This document shows, in pieces, positions 8,571 to 17,771 of a stretch of 64,000 nucleotides of DNA (positions within the stretch are counted from its first letter, which is position 1; the number at the start of each line of letters is the position of its first letter). A program made the translations under genes and the position numbers. The stretch comes from Micrococcales bacterium 31B (GTDB lineage Bacteria > Actinomycetota > Actinomycetes > Actinomycetales > Dermabacteraceae): assembly GCA_022803075.1 (NCBI GenBank), contig JAFFTF010000001.1:283059-347058 (forward strand). Direction: 5' to 3'. The notes beneath the pieces were generated by a model. The model was given only the letters and a program-made list of their open reading frames with translations. It had not been told where the DNA came from and did no database searches.

Positions 8571-9932
8571 TCAGTTACCGCCCAGTGCCCGCACCATGGG
8601 CTGCAGCTTCGCGATGGTTTCGAGGTATTCGGACTGCGGATCAGACTCGGCCATGATGCCCCCGCCCGCAAACAGTCGCGCCGATGACCCGTCGGAGGCC
8701 ACACGCGCCGTGCGCAGGGCGATGGCCCACTCGCCGTCGCCCGCCGCATCAAGCCATCCCACGGGGCCTGAGTAGCGGTCGCGGTCCATTCCCTCCTCGG
8801 CCTCGATCACATCGAATGCCGTCGCGGTGGGGGTGCCACAAATGGCGGCGGAGGGGTGCAGCATGCCCGCGAGGGCGAGGCTCGAGTACCGGCCCTGCTC
8901 GACGGAAGCGTTGATCTCGGTGGCGAGATGCGCAACATTGGGCAGCTGCAGGATGTAAGGCGAGTCCGGGGCATCGTGGCATTCGCCGATGCGGTCCAGC
9001 ACGTCGCGCACAGAGCGCACGGCGTACTCGTGTTCGAGCAGGTCCTTCGTTGAGCGGCGCAGAATCTCGCGGCGGCGGGCATCGTCTCCCGGGTGCCCCG
9101 ACTGCGGCTGGGTCCCCGCGAGCACGCGCGAATGCACGGTGCCGCCGCGCTGGCGCAACAGCATTTCGGGGGTGGCGCCCACCATGCCGTCGATGCTAAA
9201 CGTCCAGGTAGTGGGGTAGCTCGAACTCAGTCGGCGCACCGCGTAGCGCGCATCGAAACCGCCCGGCGAGGTGGCGCGCACGCTTCGCGCGATCACCACC
9301 TTGTGCACGGGTTCGGGGCCGTGCGCGCGAATCCGATCGCGCACCCTGGCGACGAGCGTGTGATGAGCAGAACTCGGCTGCTCGTCCTCAAACTCGACGA
9401 GACCCGGCTCGCGCGGAGGGGCGGCCAGGTCGGGCACTCGCACCGGACCGAGGGCCGCGACGCAGTCGGCCAGCGGCAGGCCCGCGCGATGCGCGTCGTC
9501 GTCGGGGGTAAGAATGTCGGTGCGCCACAGGGTGTCGTCGCGGCGGCCAAAGACCACGCGCGGGACGATCAGCACGCCGCCCGCGGGGGAGTGCGGCGAG
9601 AAGGCAAAAGAGCCGAATGCGATCAGGCCGGTGCCGCGTTCGCGCACCTCGTCATGGCATTCGGCCGCGCTCGCGAGGTCGTTCCACCACGTGTCGGCCG
9701 CCGTGAATTGCTGGTCGGCGGGAGTGTCGAGCCGGGCCGCTTCGCCCCAGGCCACCATGCCATCGCCGTCACGCAACCAGGCCAGGGCCGAGGCGTCCGG
9801 CAAGAGTCGCGCAAGTTCGGAGGGTACGCGGGCCGCAGCATCGCCCACGATGCGACGGGTCACGGCACGCAGGTGAAGTGGCGCTAATGCGGGCGCGTTC
9901 GCGGCGGTCACGCGCGGGATGATTGACGTCAC
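8571..9932 (-). CDS. menF: Isochorismate synthase
   Basis: Chorismate-utilising enzyme that converts chorismate to isochorismate, the entry to menaquinone synthesis. The 453-residue protein carries the family core in its C-terminal half: HSRVLAGTQPQSG, then HPSAAICGTPTATAF, EGMDRDRYSGPVGW and AGGGIMAESDPQSEY. In a men cluster MenF is more likely than a siderophore EntC-type enzyme. The frame is open up to 10097, but the extension crosses the divergent DUF6350 start. GTG at 9930-9932 gives the family N-terminus and is preceded by TACCCT-N6 with no ribosome binding site, a leaderless arrangement. The gene points toward htrA. Confidence 0.92.
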   Translation of the reverse strand: MTSIIPRVTAANAPALAPLHLRAVTRRIVGDAAARVPSELARLLPDASALAWLRDGDGMVAWGEAARLDTPADQQFTAADTWWNDLASAAECHDEVRERGTGLIAFGSFAFSPHSPAGGVLIVPRVVFGRRDDTLWRTDILTPDDDAHRAGLPLADCVAALGPVRVPDLAAPPREPGLVEFEDEQPSSAHHTLVARVRDRIRAHGPEPVHKVVIARSVRATSPGGFDARYAVRRLSSSYPTTWTFSIDGMVGATPEMLLRQRGGTVHSRVLAGTQPQSGHPGDDARRREILRRSTKDLLEHEYAVRSVRDVLDRIGECHDAPDSPYILQLPNVAHLATEINASVEQGRYSSLALAGMLHPSAAICGTPTATAFDVIEAEEGMDRDRYSGPVGWLDAAGDGEWAIALRTARVASDGSSARLFAGGGIMAESDPQSEYLETIAKLQPMVRALGGN

Positions 9933-9938
9933 CCCAAT

Positions 9939-9944
9939 AGGGTA
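9939..9944 (-). promoter_or_regulatory. -10 box of leaderless menF promoter
   Basis: Reverse-strand TACCCT is followed by six bases and the menF GTG. It lies in the 163-bp divergent gap to the DUF6350 gene. No -35 box is evident. Confidence 0.5.
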
Positions 9945-10095
9945 CGACAAGGCCCCACGCGGGCCAGCGGCGTTGGTCCCGGGCAGGTCGCGCAAATGTG
10001 AGGTTTGCGTCGCAGGTGGGCGGCCCGCCGCCCGGGAATGCAGCGGGCCATAAGCTAATCTGGCACGGTAAGTTGCACAGTAATGAGGGTGATTC

Positions 10096-11808
10096 ATGTC
10101 GGATTTCGATCGCGAATATTCGGTCGCGATGCGGCGACGAGCCCTGTGGGGGGGCCCCCTCGCGGCAGTGCAGGCGCTTATTGGCGGTTACCTACTGTGC
10201 GTGATCGTCGTGGTGTTGGGTTTCGTGCTGAGCCTTTCGGGTGGTGTGCCTGTGCCGGAGACGCTGCGTTCGAGCGTGAGCGTGTGGTTGGCCGGTCATG
10301 GCGCGGGCTACGAGCGCGGCGAGGTCTCGACCACGTTGATTCCCCTCTTGCTGCTTGGCGCGTTCATCGTGCTCACCTTTCGGGCGGCCCGCCGCGCGGG
10401 CCGAGCGGCTGAGCTTTTCACCGATCGCGGTCAGCCCCGCGACGGTACTGCGCGCGATGCGCTCCTGATCGTGCTCACTTACGCCATCACCTATACGACG
10501 GTGCTCGCGCTGATCACCCCGGTCACCCTGACCGCCTCGGACGCCCCCGACATCGGGCGCGGCGTCGCCCTCGCGGGCATCATGAGCGTGCTGGTCAGCA
10601 TCGCCGGGGTGCTCGATTCGGGCCGCGGCAAGGGTGCGCCCGACTGGTACACCCTGCTGCGCCAGACCCTGAGTTGGGAGTATGCATTGGGCCTGCGCGC
10701 GGGACGACACATGCTGCTGTGGCTCGCGATCTTGGCCTCGCTCGTGCTCGTGATCGACCTGGCCGTGACCGCGCCGGAGCAGCTCGACCTGCTGCGTGCC
10801 CTGAACCCGGGCTGGGCCGGCATTACTGCGCTCGTCGCGGGCACCCTCCTGTTCGCGCCCAACCTTATTGTCTGGACGCTCGCGGCCATCTCAGGCCCCG
10901 GATTCTCCTTTGGCACTGAGACCAGTTTTGGGATCCAAGGCGTGACCTCGAACGTATTGCCCGCGATTCCCGTGCTGGCCGCTCTGCCGGCGGAGGGCAG
11001 CGGTGGGGGCTGGTGGCTGGCCCTGGCTGCGGTGCCCGCCGTGGCCGGCGCCGTGGGCGCGGTGTACGCCGTGCGGGATTCGCGCAATGCCGCGACCCTG
11101 TGGCACGTCGCGATGGCGATTCTCACGGGCGCGCTGTTCGCGGGCTCCGTTGTGGCGGTCGTCGTTTATCTCTCGAGCGGCGGCCTGCTGGGCGGTGCGC
11201 TCTCGCAGATTGGGGCCAACGCGTGGGCCGTGGGCGGCATGGTGGCTCTCGAAACCTCGGTCGGAGGCCTGGCGCTGCTGGGGGTGGCCGTGACGGGTTG
11301 GGTGCCTCCACTGCGCGACATGCTGCAGGGTCTCGTGTTCGAGGGGTCGACGCGGCGCCCGCGCCGGGTGCGCACGCTGACGGCGACGAGCCTCGATGTG
11401 GACGGCGGGCTCGATCGGGTGATCGGCGACGACGGAGAGATTGGCTCCGCGGCCCGGGAACAGGAACCCGACTTCGAAGACTTCTACGACGATGGCGAAG
11501 AACGCGAGCTCAATGCCATGGAGACCACCGCGTTGACCCAGGCACAGGCGATTGTGCTGACGCAGGGAAGCGGGGCGGCGGCGTCTGAATCGAGCACCGC
11601 AACCGGCGCCGGACCCGAGAGCCCCGCCGGCGAGCCCGACGCGGAGCCCGCAGGATTCGGCGGCCCGCGCGTGACCAGTGCGAAGTACGACCTGACGGGG
11701 GTCGCGAGCGCCCGCAGCGAGGATTCGATCGCGGCAGAAGTGTTGGGATTGACCACGACTCAGATGAAACAAGAACACGCCGAACGTCAGTTCCAGCGCG
11801 AGGAATAG
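10096..11808 (+). CDS. DUF6350 multi-pass membrane protein, PerM-like
   Basis: A 570-residue integral membrane protein with about nine hydrophobic segments in residues 20-402. These include ALIGGYLLCVIVVVLGFVL, ALLIVLTYAITYTTVLAL and MLLWLAILASLVLVIDLAV. A soluble acidic, low-complexity tail of about 165 residues follows. The family call rests on topology and on position directly upstream of purN-purH. In Mycobacterium tuberculosis the cell-division-associated PerM (Rv0955) lies next to purN and purH. A role in envelope or division is therefore an inference from synteny, not something visible in the residues. GAGGG precedes the ATG. Confidence 0.75.
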   Translation: MSDFDREYSVAMRRRALWGGPLAAVQALIGGYLLCVIVVVLGFVLSLSGGVPVPETLRSSVSVWLAGHGAGYERGEVSTTLIPLLLLGAFIVLTFRAARRAGRAAELFTDRGQPRDGTARDALLIVLTYAITYTTVLALITPVTLTASDAPDIGRGVALAGIMSVLVSIAGVLDSGRGKGAPDWYTLLRQTLSWEYALGLRAGRHMLLWLAILASLVLVIDLAVTAPEQLDLLRALNPGWAGITALVAGTLLFAPNLIVWTLAAISGPGFSFGTETSFGIQGVTSNVLPAIPVLAALPAEGSGGGWWLALAAVPAVAGAVGAVYAVRDSRNAATLWHVAMAILTGALFAGSVVAVVVYLSSGGLLGGALSQIGANAWAVGGMVALETSVGGLALLGVAVTGWVPPLRDMLQGLVFEGSTRRPRRVRTLTATSLDVDGGLDRVIGDDGEIGSAAREQEPDFEDFYDDGEERELNAMETTALTQAQAIVLTQGSGAAASESSTATGAGPESPAGEPDAEPAGFGGPRVTSAKYDLTGVASARSEDSIAAEVLGLTTTQMKQEHAERQFQREE

Positions 11809-11868
11809 TCACATATCGTGACGTGGACGCGCCGCCGTGCGCCGCGGCCCACCTGCTTAACTGGAGGG

Positions 11869-12516
11869 GTGAGTTTGAGTTTTCCCGCACTTGCTACCGC
11901 AGGGCCGGCCCGCGTCGTCGTCCTTATTTCCGGCTCCGGCAGCAACTTGCTGGCGCTCCTCGAGGCCGCTCGCAGCGAGGGTTCTCCCCTCGAGATCGTC
12001 GCCGTGGTCGCTGATCGTGACTGTTCCGGATTGCAGCACGCGCTCGACTACGGCGTGCCCACACACGTCATCAATTTTGCCGACTTTGCGTCGCGCGACG
12101 CGTGGGACGCATCGCTGCTGACGTGCATTACCGCCGCGGAGCCGGACCTCATCGTGTGCGCGGGGTTCATGCGGGTGATCGGCCCCGAACTGCCCGAGTT
12201 GTATCGCGGCGCCATCATCAACACGCATCCGGCGCTGCTGCCCGCTTTCCCGGGGGCGCATGGGGCCCGCGACGCGCTCACCCACGGCGTCAAGGTCTCG
12301 GGAGTGACGGTGCACGTTGTGGACGCGGGGCTCGACACCGGGCCGATTTTGGCCCAGGCGGCCGTGCCCGTGTTGCGCGACGACACCCCCGACACGTTGC
12401 AGGAACGCATCAAGGGCGTGGAACGCGAACTCTTGGTGAACACCGTCGCCGCGGTCGCCGTGCACGGCTATTCGCTCGAGGGTCGTGTCGCACACCTGAA
12501 CCTCCCCACCGCGTAA
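11869..12516 (+). CDS. purN: Phosphoribosylglycinamide formyltransferase
   Basis: Transfers the formyl group of 10-formyltetrahydrofolate to GAR in de novo purine synthesis. The 215-residue enzyme shows LISGSGSNL at the N-terminus for phosphate binding, INTHPALLPAFPGAHG with the catalytic Asn and His, and VHVVDAGLDTGPIL with the catalytic Asp. The frame is open upstream to 11818, but family proteins begin close to this GTG. GGAGGG lies immediately before the GTG, too close for a normal ribosome binding site. Either the mRNA is leaderless (TTAACT-N6-GTG) or translation starts at TTG 11875. purH follows. Confidence 0.95.
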   Translation: MSLSFPALATAGPARVVVLISGSGSNLLALLEAARSEGSPLEIVAVVADRDCSGLQHALDYGVPTHVINFADFASRDAWDASLLTCITAAEPDLIVCAGFMRVIGPELPELYRGAIINTHPALLPAFPGAHGARDALTHGVKVSGVTVHVVDAGLDTGPILAQAAVPVLRDDTPDTLQERIKGVERELLVNTVAAVAVHGYSLEGRVAHLNLPTA

Positions 12517-12571
12517 ACCCCGTTGGACCTGATTTTTGAATGAAACCCACCCGGTCAAACAAAGGAATATC

Positions 12572-14236
12572 GTGACCGATCTGCGCAAGCCCATCCGCCG
12601 TGCCCTCATCTCCGTGTACGACAAGACCGGCCTGGAGGACCTCGCCCGCGGTCTCGACGCCGCCGGTGTCTCGATCGTGTCCACCGGGTCGACCGCGGCC
12701 CGCATCGCCGATCTGGGCATTGAGGTGACGCCCGTCGAGCAGGTGACAGGGTTTCCTGAGTGCCTCGACGGTCGAGTGAAGACCCTGCACCCTTTCGTGC
12801 ACGCGGGGATCCTGGCCGACCTGCGCCTCGAATCGCATGCCGGATTTCTTACCGAGCAGGGCATCCAGCCCTTTGATCTCGTGGTGGTGAATCTCTACCC
12901 GTTCGCGGCGACGGTGGCGTCGGGTGCGGCGCCGGATGACATTGTCGAACAAATCGACATCGGCGGCCCCGCCATGGTGCGGTCGGCCGCGAAGAATCAT
13001 CCCTCGGTGGCAGTGTGTGTTTCACCCGCCGCCTATCAGGCGCTGTTGACGGCCCTGGGGGCCGGCGGCACAACCCTCGAGCAGCGCAAGCGGCTCGCCG
13101 CCGCGGCCTATGCGCACACGGCGGCCTACGATGTCGCGGTGGCGAACTGGTTTGCGACGCGCTATGCCTACGCCGATCTGGAGGAGGCCGAGGGCGTGCT
13201 CTCCGAGTCGTACGGCTCGTCGGCGGGCGAGTTCGGCGTGTTCTTTGGGCAGACGTTTACGCGCAGCGACGTGCTGCGATACGGCGAGAACTCCCATCAG
13301 GGGGCCGCCTCCTATATTGCGGACGCCGCGACGGCCACGGGGGCACCGGCCGCCGCCGTGGGCATCGCGGGGGCGCAACAGCTGCACGGCAAGGCGATGT
13401 CGTTTAACAACTTCGTGGATGGGGACGCGGCCCGTCGCGCGGCTTTTGATCACGCGGGACCGGCGGTGGCGATCATCAAGCACGCTAACCCCTGCGGCAT
13501 TGCGGTCGGCGAGAGCATCGCGGCCGCGCACGCGGCGGCGCATGCGTGCGACCCGGTGTCGGCGTTTGGTGGGGTGATCGCTGCCAACCGTGAGGTCGAC
13601 GCCGAGATGGCGCGACAGGTGGCCGAGGTATTCACCGAGGTTATTATCGCCCCTGGTTTCACTGCCGAGGCGCTCGAGGTCTTGACGGCTAAGAAGAACC
13701 TGCGCGTGCTGGTGGCTCCCGCCCCCGAGGTGGCCGCGGGGGTCGAGACGCGCCCCGTCTCGGGCGGCGTGCTGGTCCAGCAGAGCGACGCGATTGATGC
13801 CGTGCAGCGTGACGAGTCGGGAGAGGTGTCGGGTGGCGACGCCGTCGACACGTGGACCCTGGTGGCGGGCGAGGCCGCGGACCCGGCCACGCTGGCGTCC
13901 CTCGAGTTTGCGTGGCGCGCGGTGCGTGCCGTGAAGTCCAATGCGATCCTGTTGGCGCGAGATGGCGCGTCGGTGGGCGTGGGCATGGGGCAGGTGAACC
14001 GCGTGGATTCGTGCCGGTTGGCGGTCGAGCGTGCGGGCGCCGAGCGTGCTCGTGGGGCGGTCGCGGCGTCGGACGCGTTCTTCCCGTTTGCGGACGGCCT
14101 GCAGGTCCTGCTGGATGCCGGGGTGGCTGCCGTGGTTGCGCCGGGTGGGTCGGTGCGCGATGCTGAGGTTATTGCGGCTGCCGAAGCCGCGGGCGTGGCC
14201 CTGTATTTCACGGGCACGAGGCATTTCGCACACTGA
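12572..14236 (+). CDS. purH: Bifunctional AICAR transformylase / IMP cyclohydrolase
   Basis: Catalyses the last two steps to IMP. The 554-residue protein has an N-terminal MGS-like cyclohydrolase domain ([36 protein letters not shown]) and a C-terminal formyltransferase domain with [16 protein letters not shown] and the catalytic KH pair in [17 protein letters not shown] at 12572 is preferred because AAAGGA sits six to seven bases before it; an in-frame TTG at 12536 would add 12 residues without family support. It is 55 bp after purN, probably in the same operon. Confidence 0.96.
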   Translation: MTDLRKPIRRALISVYDKTGLEDLARGLDAAGVSIVSTGSTAARIADLGIEVTPVEQVTGFPECLDGRVKTLHPFVHAGILADLRLESHAGFLTEQGIQPFDLVVVNLYPFAATVASGAAPDDIVEQIDIGGPAMVRSAAKNHPSVAVCVSPAAYQALLTALGAGGTTLEQRKRLAAAAYAHTAAYDVAVANWFATRYAYADLEEAEGVLSESYGSSAGEFGVFFGQTFTRSDVLRYGENSHQGAASYIADAATATGAPAAAVGIAGAQQLHGKAMSFNNFVDGDAARRAAFDHAGPAVAIIKHANPCGIAVGESIAAAHAAAHACDPVSAFGGVIAANREVDAEMARQVAEVFTEVIIAPGFTAEALEVLTAKKNLRVLVAPAPEVAAGVETRPVSGGVLVQQSDAIDAVQRDESGEVSGGDAVDTWTLVAGEAADPATLASLEFAWRAVRAVKSNAILLARDGASVGVGMGQVNRVDSCRLAVERAGAERARGAVAASDAFFPFADGLQVLLDAGVAAVVAPGGSVRDAEVIAAAEAAGVALYFTGTRHFAH

Positions 14237-14271
14237 CCTCGTGGTTGTGGTGGGCGGTAAAGGAGCGGGTC

Positions 14272-14583
14272 GTGAGGGCGATTATCTACGCGACGCCGTG
14301 GGGGCGTTTTCGGGCGGGGTGCAAGAGGCAGTGGCCGATCATTGTCACCTCGTGTGGCTTTGCCCTCGCGGGACTCTTGGTGTTTTCAGACAACAGCCGC
14401 CTGGCGTGCCTGGTGACGGTGTTGACGTTGCTCGTGGCGGCCGCATTGCGCCTCGCCTTGCCTCGTGAGGCACTGGGTGTGCTCGTAGTGCGGTCTCGCG
14501 CCACGGACGTCGCGCTGCTGCTGCTTTGGGCTGTGACCTTGGCAGGTGTGGCTTTGCCGCCGCCAAATTTATGGGCGCATTGA
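14272..14583 (+). CDS. DUF3017 small membrane protein
   Basis: A 103-residue protein with three hydrophobic segments (WPIIVTSCGFALAGLLVF, ACLVTVLTLLVAAALRLAL and VALLLLWAVTLAGVALP). DUF3017 proteins commonly sit at the end of actinobacterial purine/folate gene runs; that and the topology are the basis for the name. No function is known to me. GTG at 14272 is chosen because AAAGGAG lies six bases upstream; an in-frame TTG at 14245 lacks such a site. The gene begins 35 bp after purH and is probably its last operon member. Confidence 0.72.
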   Translation: MRAIIYATPWGRFRAGCKRQWPIIVTSCGFALAGLLVFSDNSRLACLVTVLTLLVAAALRLALPREALGVLVVRSRATDVALLLLWAVTLAGVALPPPNLWAH

Positions 14584-14666
14584 GCGAGACATTTCGTCGA
14601 CTCCAGAAGTTTCCCGGATCGCCTGTGAGGTTTTACTGGAAGTTTCAACTAGGTTTTATTCACGTT

Positions 14667-14683
14667 GTATCTTAGAGTGATAC
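14667..14683. promoter_or_regulatory. Palindrome over a candidate -10 box upstream of doxX
   Basis: GTATC-N7-GATAC is a perfect inverted repeat, and its centre contains TAGAGT (14673-14678), a TANNNT -10 candidate. It looks like an operator that would block the doxX promoter. The surrounding 150-bp gap is A/T-rich and also has two GAAGTTTC copies. Confidence 0.4.
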
Positions 14684-14735
14684 CGCTGCAATATTCAAAA
14701 ACTGCCTCGGCATCCCCTACAGGAGACAGACTCTT

Positions 14736-15161
14736 ATGCATGCCACCGCCCATCCCGCCTTGCTCATTGCTCGTGTAGTGGTTGGCGTGTTGCTCATCGT
14801 GCACGGCGTTCAAAAGATCACGGGAGGCCTCACAGGCTTCTTCGGCTACGTCGAATCGCTCGGCGTTCCGGCCCCCTCGTTCTTCGGCAGCCTGATTGTG
14901 GCCGGCGAGTTCGGCCTCGGCCTCGCCCTCATCTTGGGCGTCTTCACGCGCCTCGCCGGTGCCCTGCTGGCCGTCATGTTCCTCTCCATTGCGCTGGTTG
15001 CCCAGTGGACCGAAGGACTCGCGGCCGAAACCGGTATCGCCGGCGAACTGGACGTCACCTATATTCTGCTTGGCCTCGTGTTCCTCGGCACGGGAGCAGG
15101 AAAGTTCGGCATCGACAAGGTGCTGGCCAAGCGCGCGGGCGCGCTCGCTCGCCTCGCCTAA
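14736..15161 (+). CDS. DoxX family membrane protein
   Basis: A 141-residue, four-helix membrane protein. LLIARVVVGVLLIVHGVQKI starts helix 1, followed by FFGYVESLGVPAPSFFGSL and further helices LGLALILGVFTRLAGALLAV and TYILLGLVFLGTGAGKFGID. DoxX proteins are quinone-linked or redox-associated membrane subunits, and some partner with thiol/oxidative-stress systems; the exact role here is unknown. AGGAGA precedes the ATG with a slightly long spacing. It stands alone between purine genes and the convergent peptidase gene. Confidence 0.88.
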   Translation: MHATAHPALLIARVVVGVLLIVHGVQKITGGLTGFFGYVESLGVPAPSFFGSLIVAGEFGLGLALILGVFTRLAGALLAVMFLSIALVAQWTEGLAAETGIAGELDVTYILLGLVFLGTGAGKFGIDKVLAKRAGALARLA

Positions 15162-15205
15162 GCCTGCCTGGCCCTCGGCCTCGCAAATTCTTGACGGGCT
15201 GTCCG

Positions 15206-16225
15206 CTACGCGTAATTCGGCGCAGCGGGCAGCCCGTAAAACTGTTCGAGGGTGTAAATCTTGCGGGCCACCATCTCGGCGGCCACCTCCCTACCGACAT
15301 AGCGCAGGTGCCACGGCTCGTAGTCGTAACCCGTAATGGCCCCCTGCTCTAGCCCATAGCGCACGCAAAACCCAAACTCGAACGCGTGCGCCTCAACCCA
15401 GCGTGCCGCATTCGTCTCGGCGAAGCACGCGCTCAACACGCAGCCCTGGTCGCCCGCCACATCGAACGCAAAGCCCGTCTGGTGCTCGCTGTAGCCGGGC
15501 CGCGCGCTGCGAATCAGCGTCTGTTCCGGGCCGCTGGTCTGCTGGTACCCCTCGAAGAGACTCACCTGATACGCATAGGTGCGAAATCCGCTCACGGCCA
15601 GCAGAGTCACACCCTGGCTCGCGGCCGCGACAAACATGGCCTCCGCGTCGGCCCGGATCGAATCGCGGATGGTGATACCTCGCCACTGGACGAGATCCGG
15701 CGGAGAGTAGTCGAGTGGCACCAGGGGGCGCAGTTTATTGACGACCACGTCCAGGCGCAGCGGAGCGGCCTGGTCGCCCGGCGCGATGATGACGTTGCCG
15801 CCCCAGAATCGTTGCCGCCGGCCGTCCACCCAGGGCTCCACCTCAGAGGTGGGGTACCCAATCAGGTTATGCACCGTGAGCCAACGCGCCTCGACATCTG
15901 CGGGCACCAAAAAGGCGCCCTGAGAACTCGCGTAGAGGGTGCCGTTCGCGCAGGCTCTCGATGCGAGGCCCTCGCTCAGATGCTTGACGTCGCCCACGGG
16001 TGCGCCCGGGTCGGGCAGCGCCCCAAGGCGCGCCTCGATCATCGCCTCGAGTGAGGTCGGCGGGCCCGGCGGTGTGGTCGGCGTCGCGGGCGGCGGGGTC
16101 GGGGTAGACCTCGTGGACGCCGTGGGGCTCGCAGCGGGGTCACCTCCCGTTTGGCACGCGGCCACCGGACCGGCCGCGCCCAGGACGGCGAGAGCGCGCA
16201 GGGCAGCGCGGCGGCCAAGCGTCAT
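15206..16225 (-). CDS. VanY/LAS-type D-alanyl-D-alanine carboxypeptidase lipoprotein
   Basis: A predicted cell-wall peptidase of family M15, 339 residues. The N-terminus MTLGRRAALRALAVLGAAGP ends in the lipobox VAAC, so it is probably membrane-anchored by lipidation, followed by a Thr/Pro-rich linker. Residues about 80-175 hold a segment with IGYPTSEVEPWVDGRRQRF, resembling LGFP-type repeats. The C-terminal half has the zinc motif SEHQTGFAFDVAG and EPWHLRYVG. The frame is open to 16357, but ATG at 16225 has AGGAGA upstream and starts the signal peptide. It diverges from the thrE-like gene. Confidence 0.9.
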   Translation of the reverse strand: MTLGRRAALRALAVLGAAGPVAACQTGGDPAASPTASTRSTPTPPPATPTTPPGPPTSLEAMIEARLGALPDPGAPVGDVKHLSEGLASRACANGTLYASSQGAFLVPADVEARWLTVHNLIGYPTSEVEPWVDGRRQRFWGGNVIIAPGDQAAPLRLDVVVNKLRPLVPLDYSPPDLVQWRGITIRDSIRADAEAMFVAAASQGVTLLAVSGFRTYAYQVSLFEGYQQTSGPEQTLIRSARPGYSEHQTGFAFDVAGDQGCVLSACFAETNAARWVEAHAFEFGFCVRYGLEQGAITGYDYEPWHLRYVGREVAAEMVARKIYTLEQFYGLPAAPNYA

Positions 16226-16309
16226 GATTCTCCTAATGCGATCAGCCTGGACGGGGGGCTGGAACGCGGTGAGGGATGCCGTGGCGACGCCACGAGATGT
16301 GTCTTTACC

Positions 16310-17692
16310 ATGATCACTATGGAGGCTCCCACCGGCGCAACGCCGCTCGTGATTCATGAGGTGTTCGACTTTGCCATGCGCATTGGCGAGGTCAAACTGG
16401 CCAATGGCGCGGGCGCTGCCGAAGTTACTGCAACTATGCTAGCGATAGCGCGCTCGGCAGGCATTAGCCACGTCGATGCGGATGTCACCTTCAGCACTCT
16501 CGCGTTGTCGCATTTGCCCAGCAAGTTGTCCTCACCTATCACGCGCATGCGCATGGTCACGAACCGGGGCACGAACTATTACCTCATCACCGAGGCCGAT
16601 GCGATTGCGGCCGCGTTCGTGCGCAACGAGGTGCGCATCTCGGCGGCACAGAATCGAGTGACGCAGTTGCTGCGGCGCAACCTCGGCGTGGCGAACCCTA
16701 AGATCATGGTGGGCGGTGCCATGGTCGGCATCGGTGTGGCGTGGCTGTTCGGCGGAGACCTCGTGGTGGTGGCGACGGCTGCCGTTGCGGCACTCGTCAT
16801 GCAGTTGCTGGGCGGCCTGTTGGCGCGCGCCCAGTGGCCCACGTTCTTTGTTCAAGTCGCGTGCGGTGTGGTCGGCCCCCTGCTCGCCGTTCTCGTGCAT
16901 GCCCTGGATCCCACAGTGAATACGTCGCTGATCGTCGCGGTGTCGATTGTCGCGCTCTTGGCGGGCCTCACGACGGTGTCGGCGGTGCAGGATGCCGTGG
17001 GCGGCTGGTACGTGACCGCGGCGGGGCGCGGCTTTGAGGCGCTCATGCTGACCGTGGGCGTGATCGGGGGCGTTTCGGGAGGCATCGCGCTCGCGAATGC
17101 GCTGGGCATCTTCATGGTGACCGCCCCCTATCAGATTCCCACCTTTTCAAACCTCGCCCAGTTGGCCGCGTGTGGTGCCATCACGAGTGCGGGTTTCGTG
17201 TTGTGGTGCGATGCCCCCCGCCGCAGTTGGTTGGTCGCGGGCGCTTTGGGTGCCCTGTGCATCCTGACGTACACCGCCCTCGGTGCGGCGGGCATACCTA
17301 CTACCTGGGCGAATGCGGTGGCCGCGGCGACGTCGGGGGTGCTGGCTAGCGTGGCTAGTCGTTTGTTGGGTTTGGCGCCGATCGTCCTCATCACGCCGGC
17401 CCTCGTGCCGCTGTTGCCGGGCTACATGTTGTTCCGGGGGCTCTCGCTGCTGGCGCAGTCGGATAATTCGGGGATCATCATCTTGATCAGCGCGAGTAGT
17501 ATTGCGATCTCGCTCGCGGCGGGCGCGGTGTTCGGTCAGTTCGCGTCAGCTCCGCTCGTCAATGCCCTGCCCAAGGGCGCCACCCGCCTGAACCTGCCGT
17601 CACTCTCGCAGCCCTTTTCGTCGTTGCGTATGCGCAGAATGCAAAGGTCGCAGCGTCGGCCGCTGCGCCGTCGCCGAAGAGATGATCTTTGA
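16310..17692 (+). CDS. ThrE-type threonine/serine exporter family protein
   Basis: A 460-residue membrane protein combining the N-terminal ThrE domain (FAMRIGEVKLANGAGAAEVT, then a cytoplasmic region to about residue 125) with about ten membrane helices, ending in a basic R-rich tail. The two-part ThrE architecture matches the exporter characterised in Corynebacterium glutamicum, so amino-acid export is likely though the substrate is unproven. The upstream open frame to 16151 overlaps the divergent peptidase signal peptide and is excluded. I give ATG 16310; ATG 16319 is a good alternative because TACCAT-N7 precedes it in leaderless style and neither start has a ribosome binding site. Confidence 0.9.
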   Translation: MITMEAPTGATPLVIHEVFDFAMRIGEVKLANGAGAAEVTATMLAIARSAGISHVDADVTFSTLALSHLPSKLSSPITRMRMVTNRGTNYYLITEADAIAAAFVRNEVRISAAQNRVTQLLRRNLGVANPKIMVGGAMVGIGVAWLFGGDLVVVATAAVAALVMQLLGGLLARAQWPTFFVQVACGVVGPLLAVLVHALDPTVNTSLIVAVSIVALLAGLTTVSAVQDAVGGWYVTAAGRGFEALMLTVGVIGGVSGGIALANALGIFMVTAPYQIPTFSNLAQLAACGAITSAGFVLWCDAPRRSWLVAGALGALCILTYTALGAAGIPTTWANAVAAATSGVLASVASRLLGLAPIVLITPALVPLLPGYMLFRGLSLLAQSDNSGIIILISASSIAISLAAGAVFGQFASAPLVNALPKGATRLNLPSLSQPFSSLRMRRMQRSQRRPLRRRRRDDL

Positions 17693-17743
17693 AGCTTCAC
17701 TCAGTGGAGTGTGTCGCCTGTCACGGGCTCCTCTGTGCGAAAG

Positions 17744-17749
17744 TAGAGT
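17744..17749 (+). promoter_or_regulatory. -10 box for the ROK-DeoR regulator operon
   Basis: TAGAGT lies 22 bp before the ROK regulator ATG, with a clear ribosome binding site GAGGAG in between. No obvious -35 box is seen. Confidence 0.4.
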
Positions 17750-17771
17750 GTTCAGACGGTGAGGAGACGAG

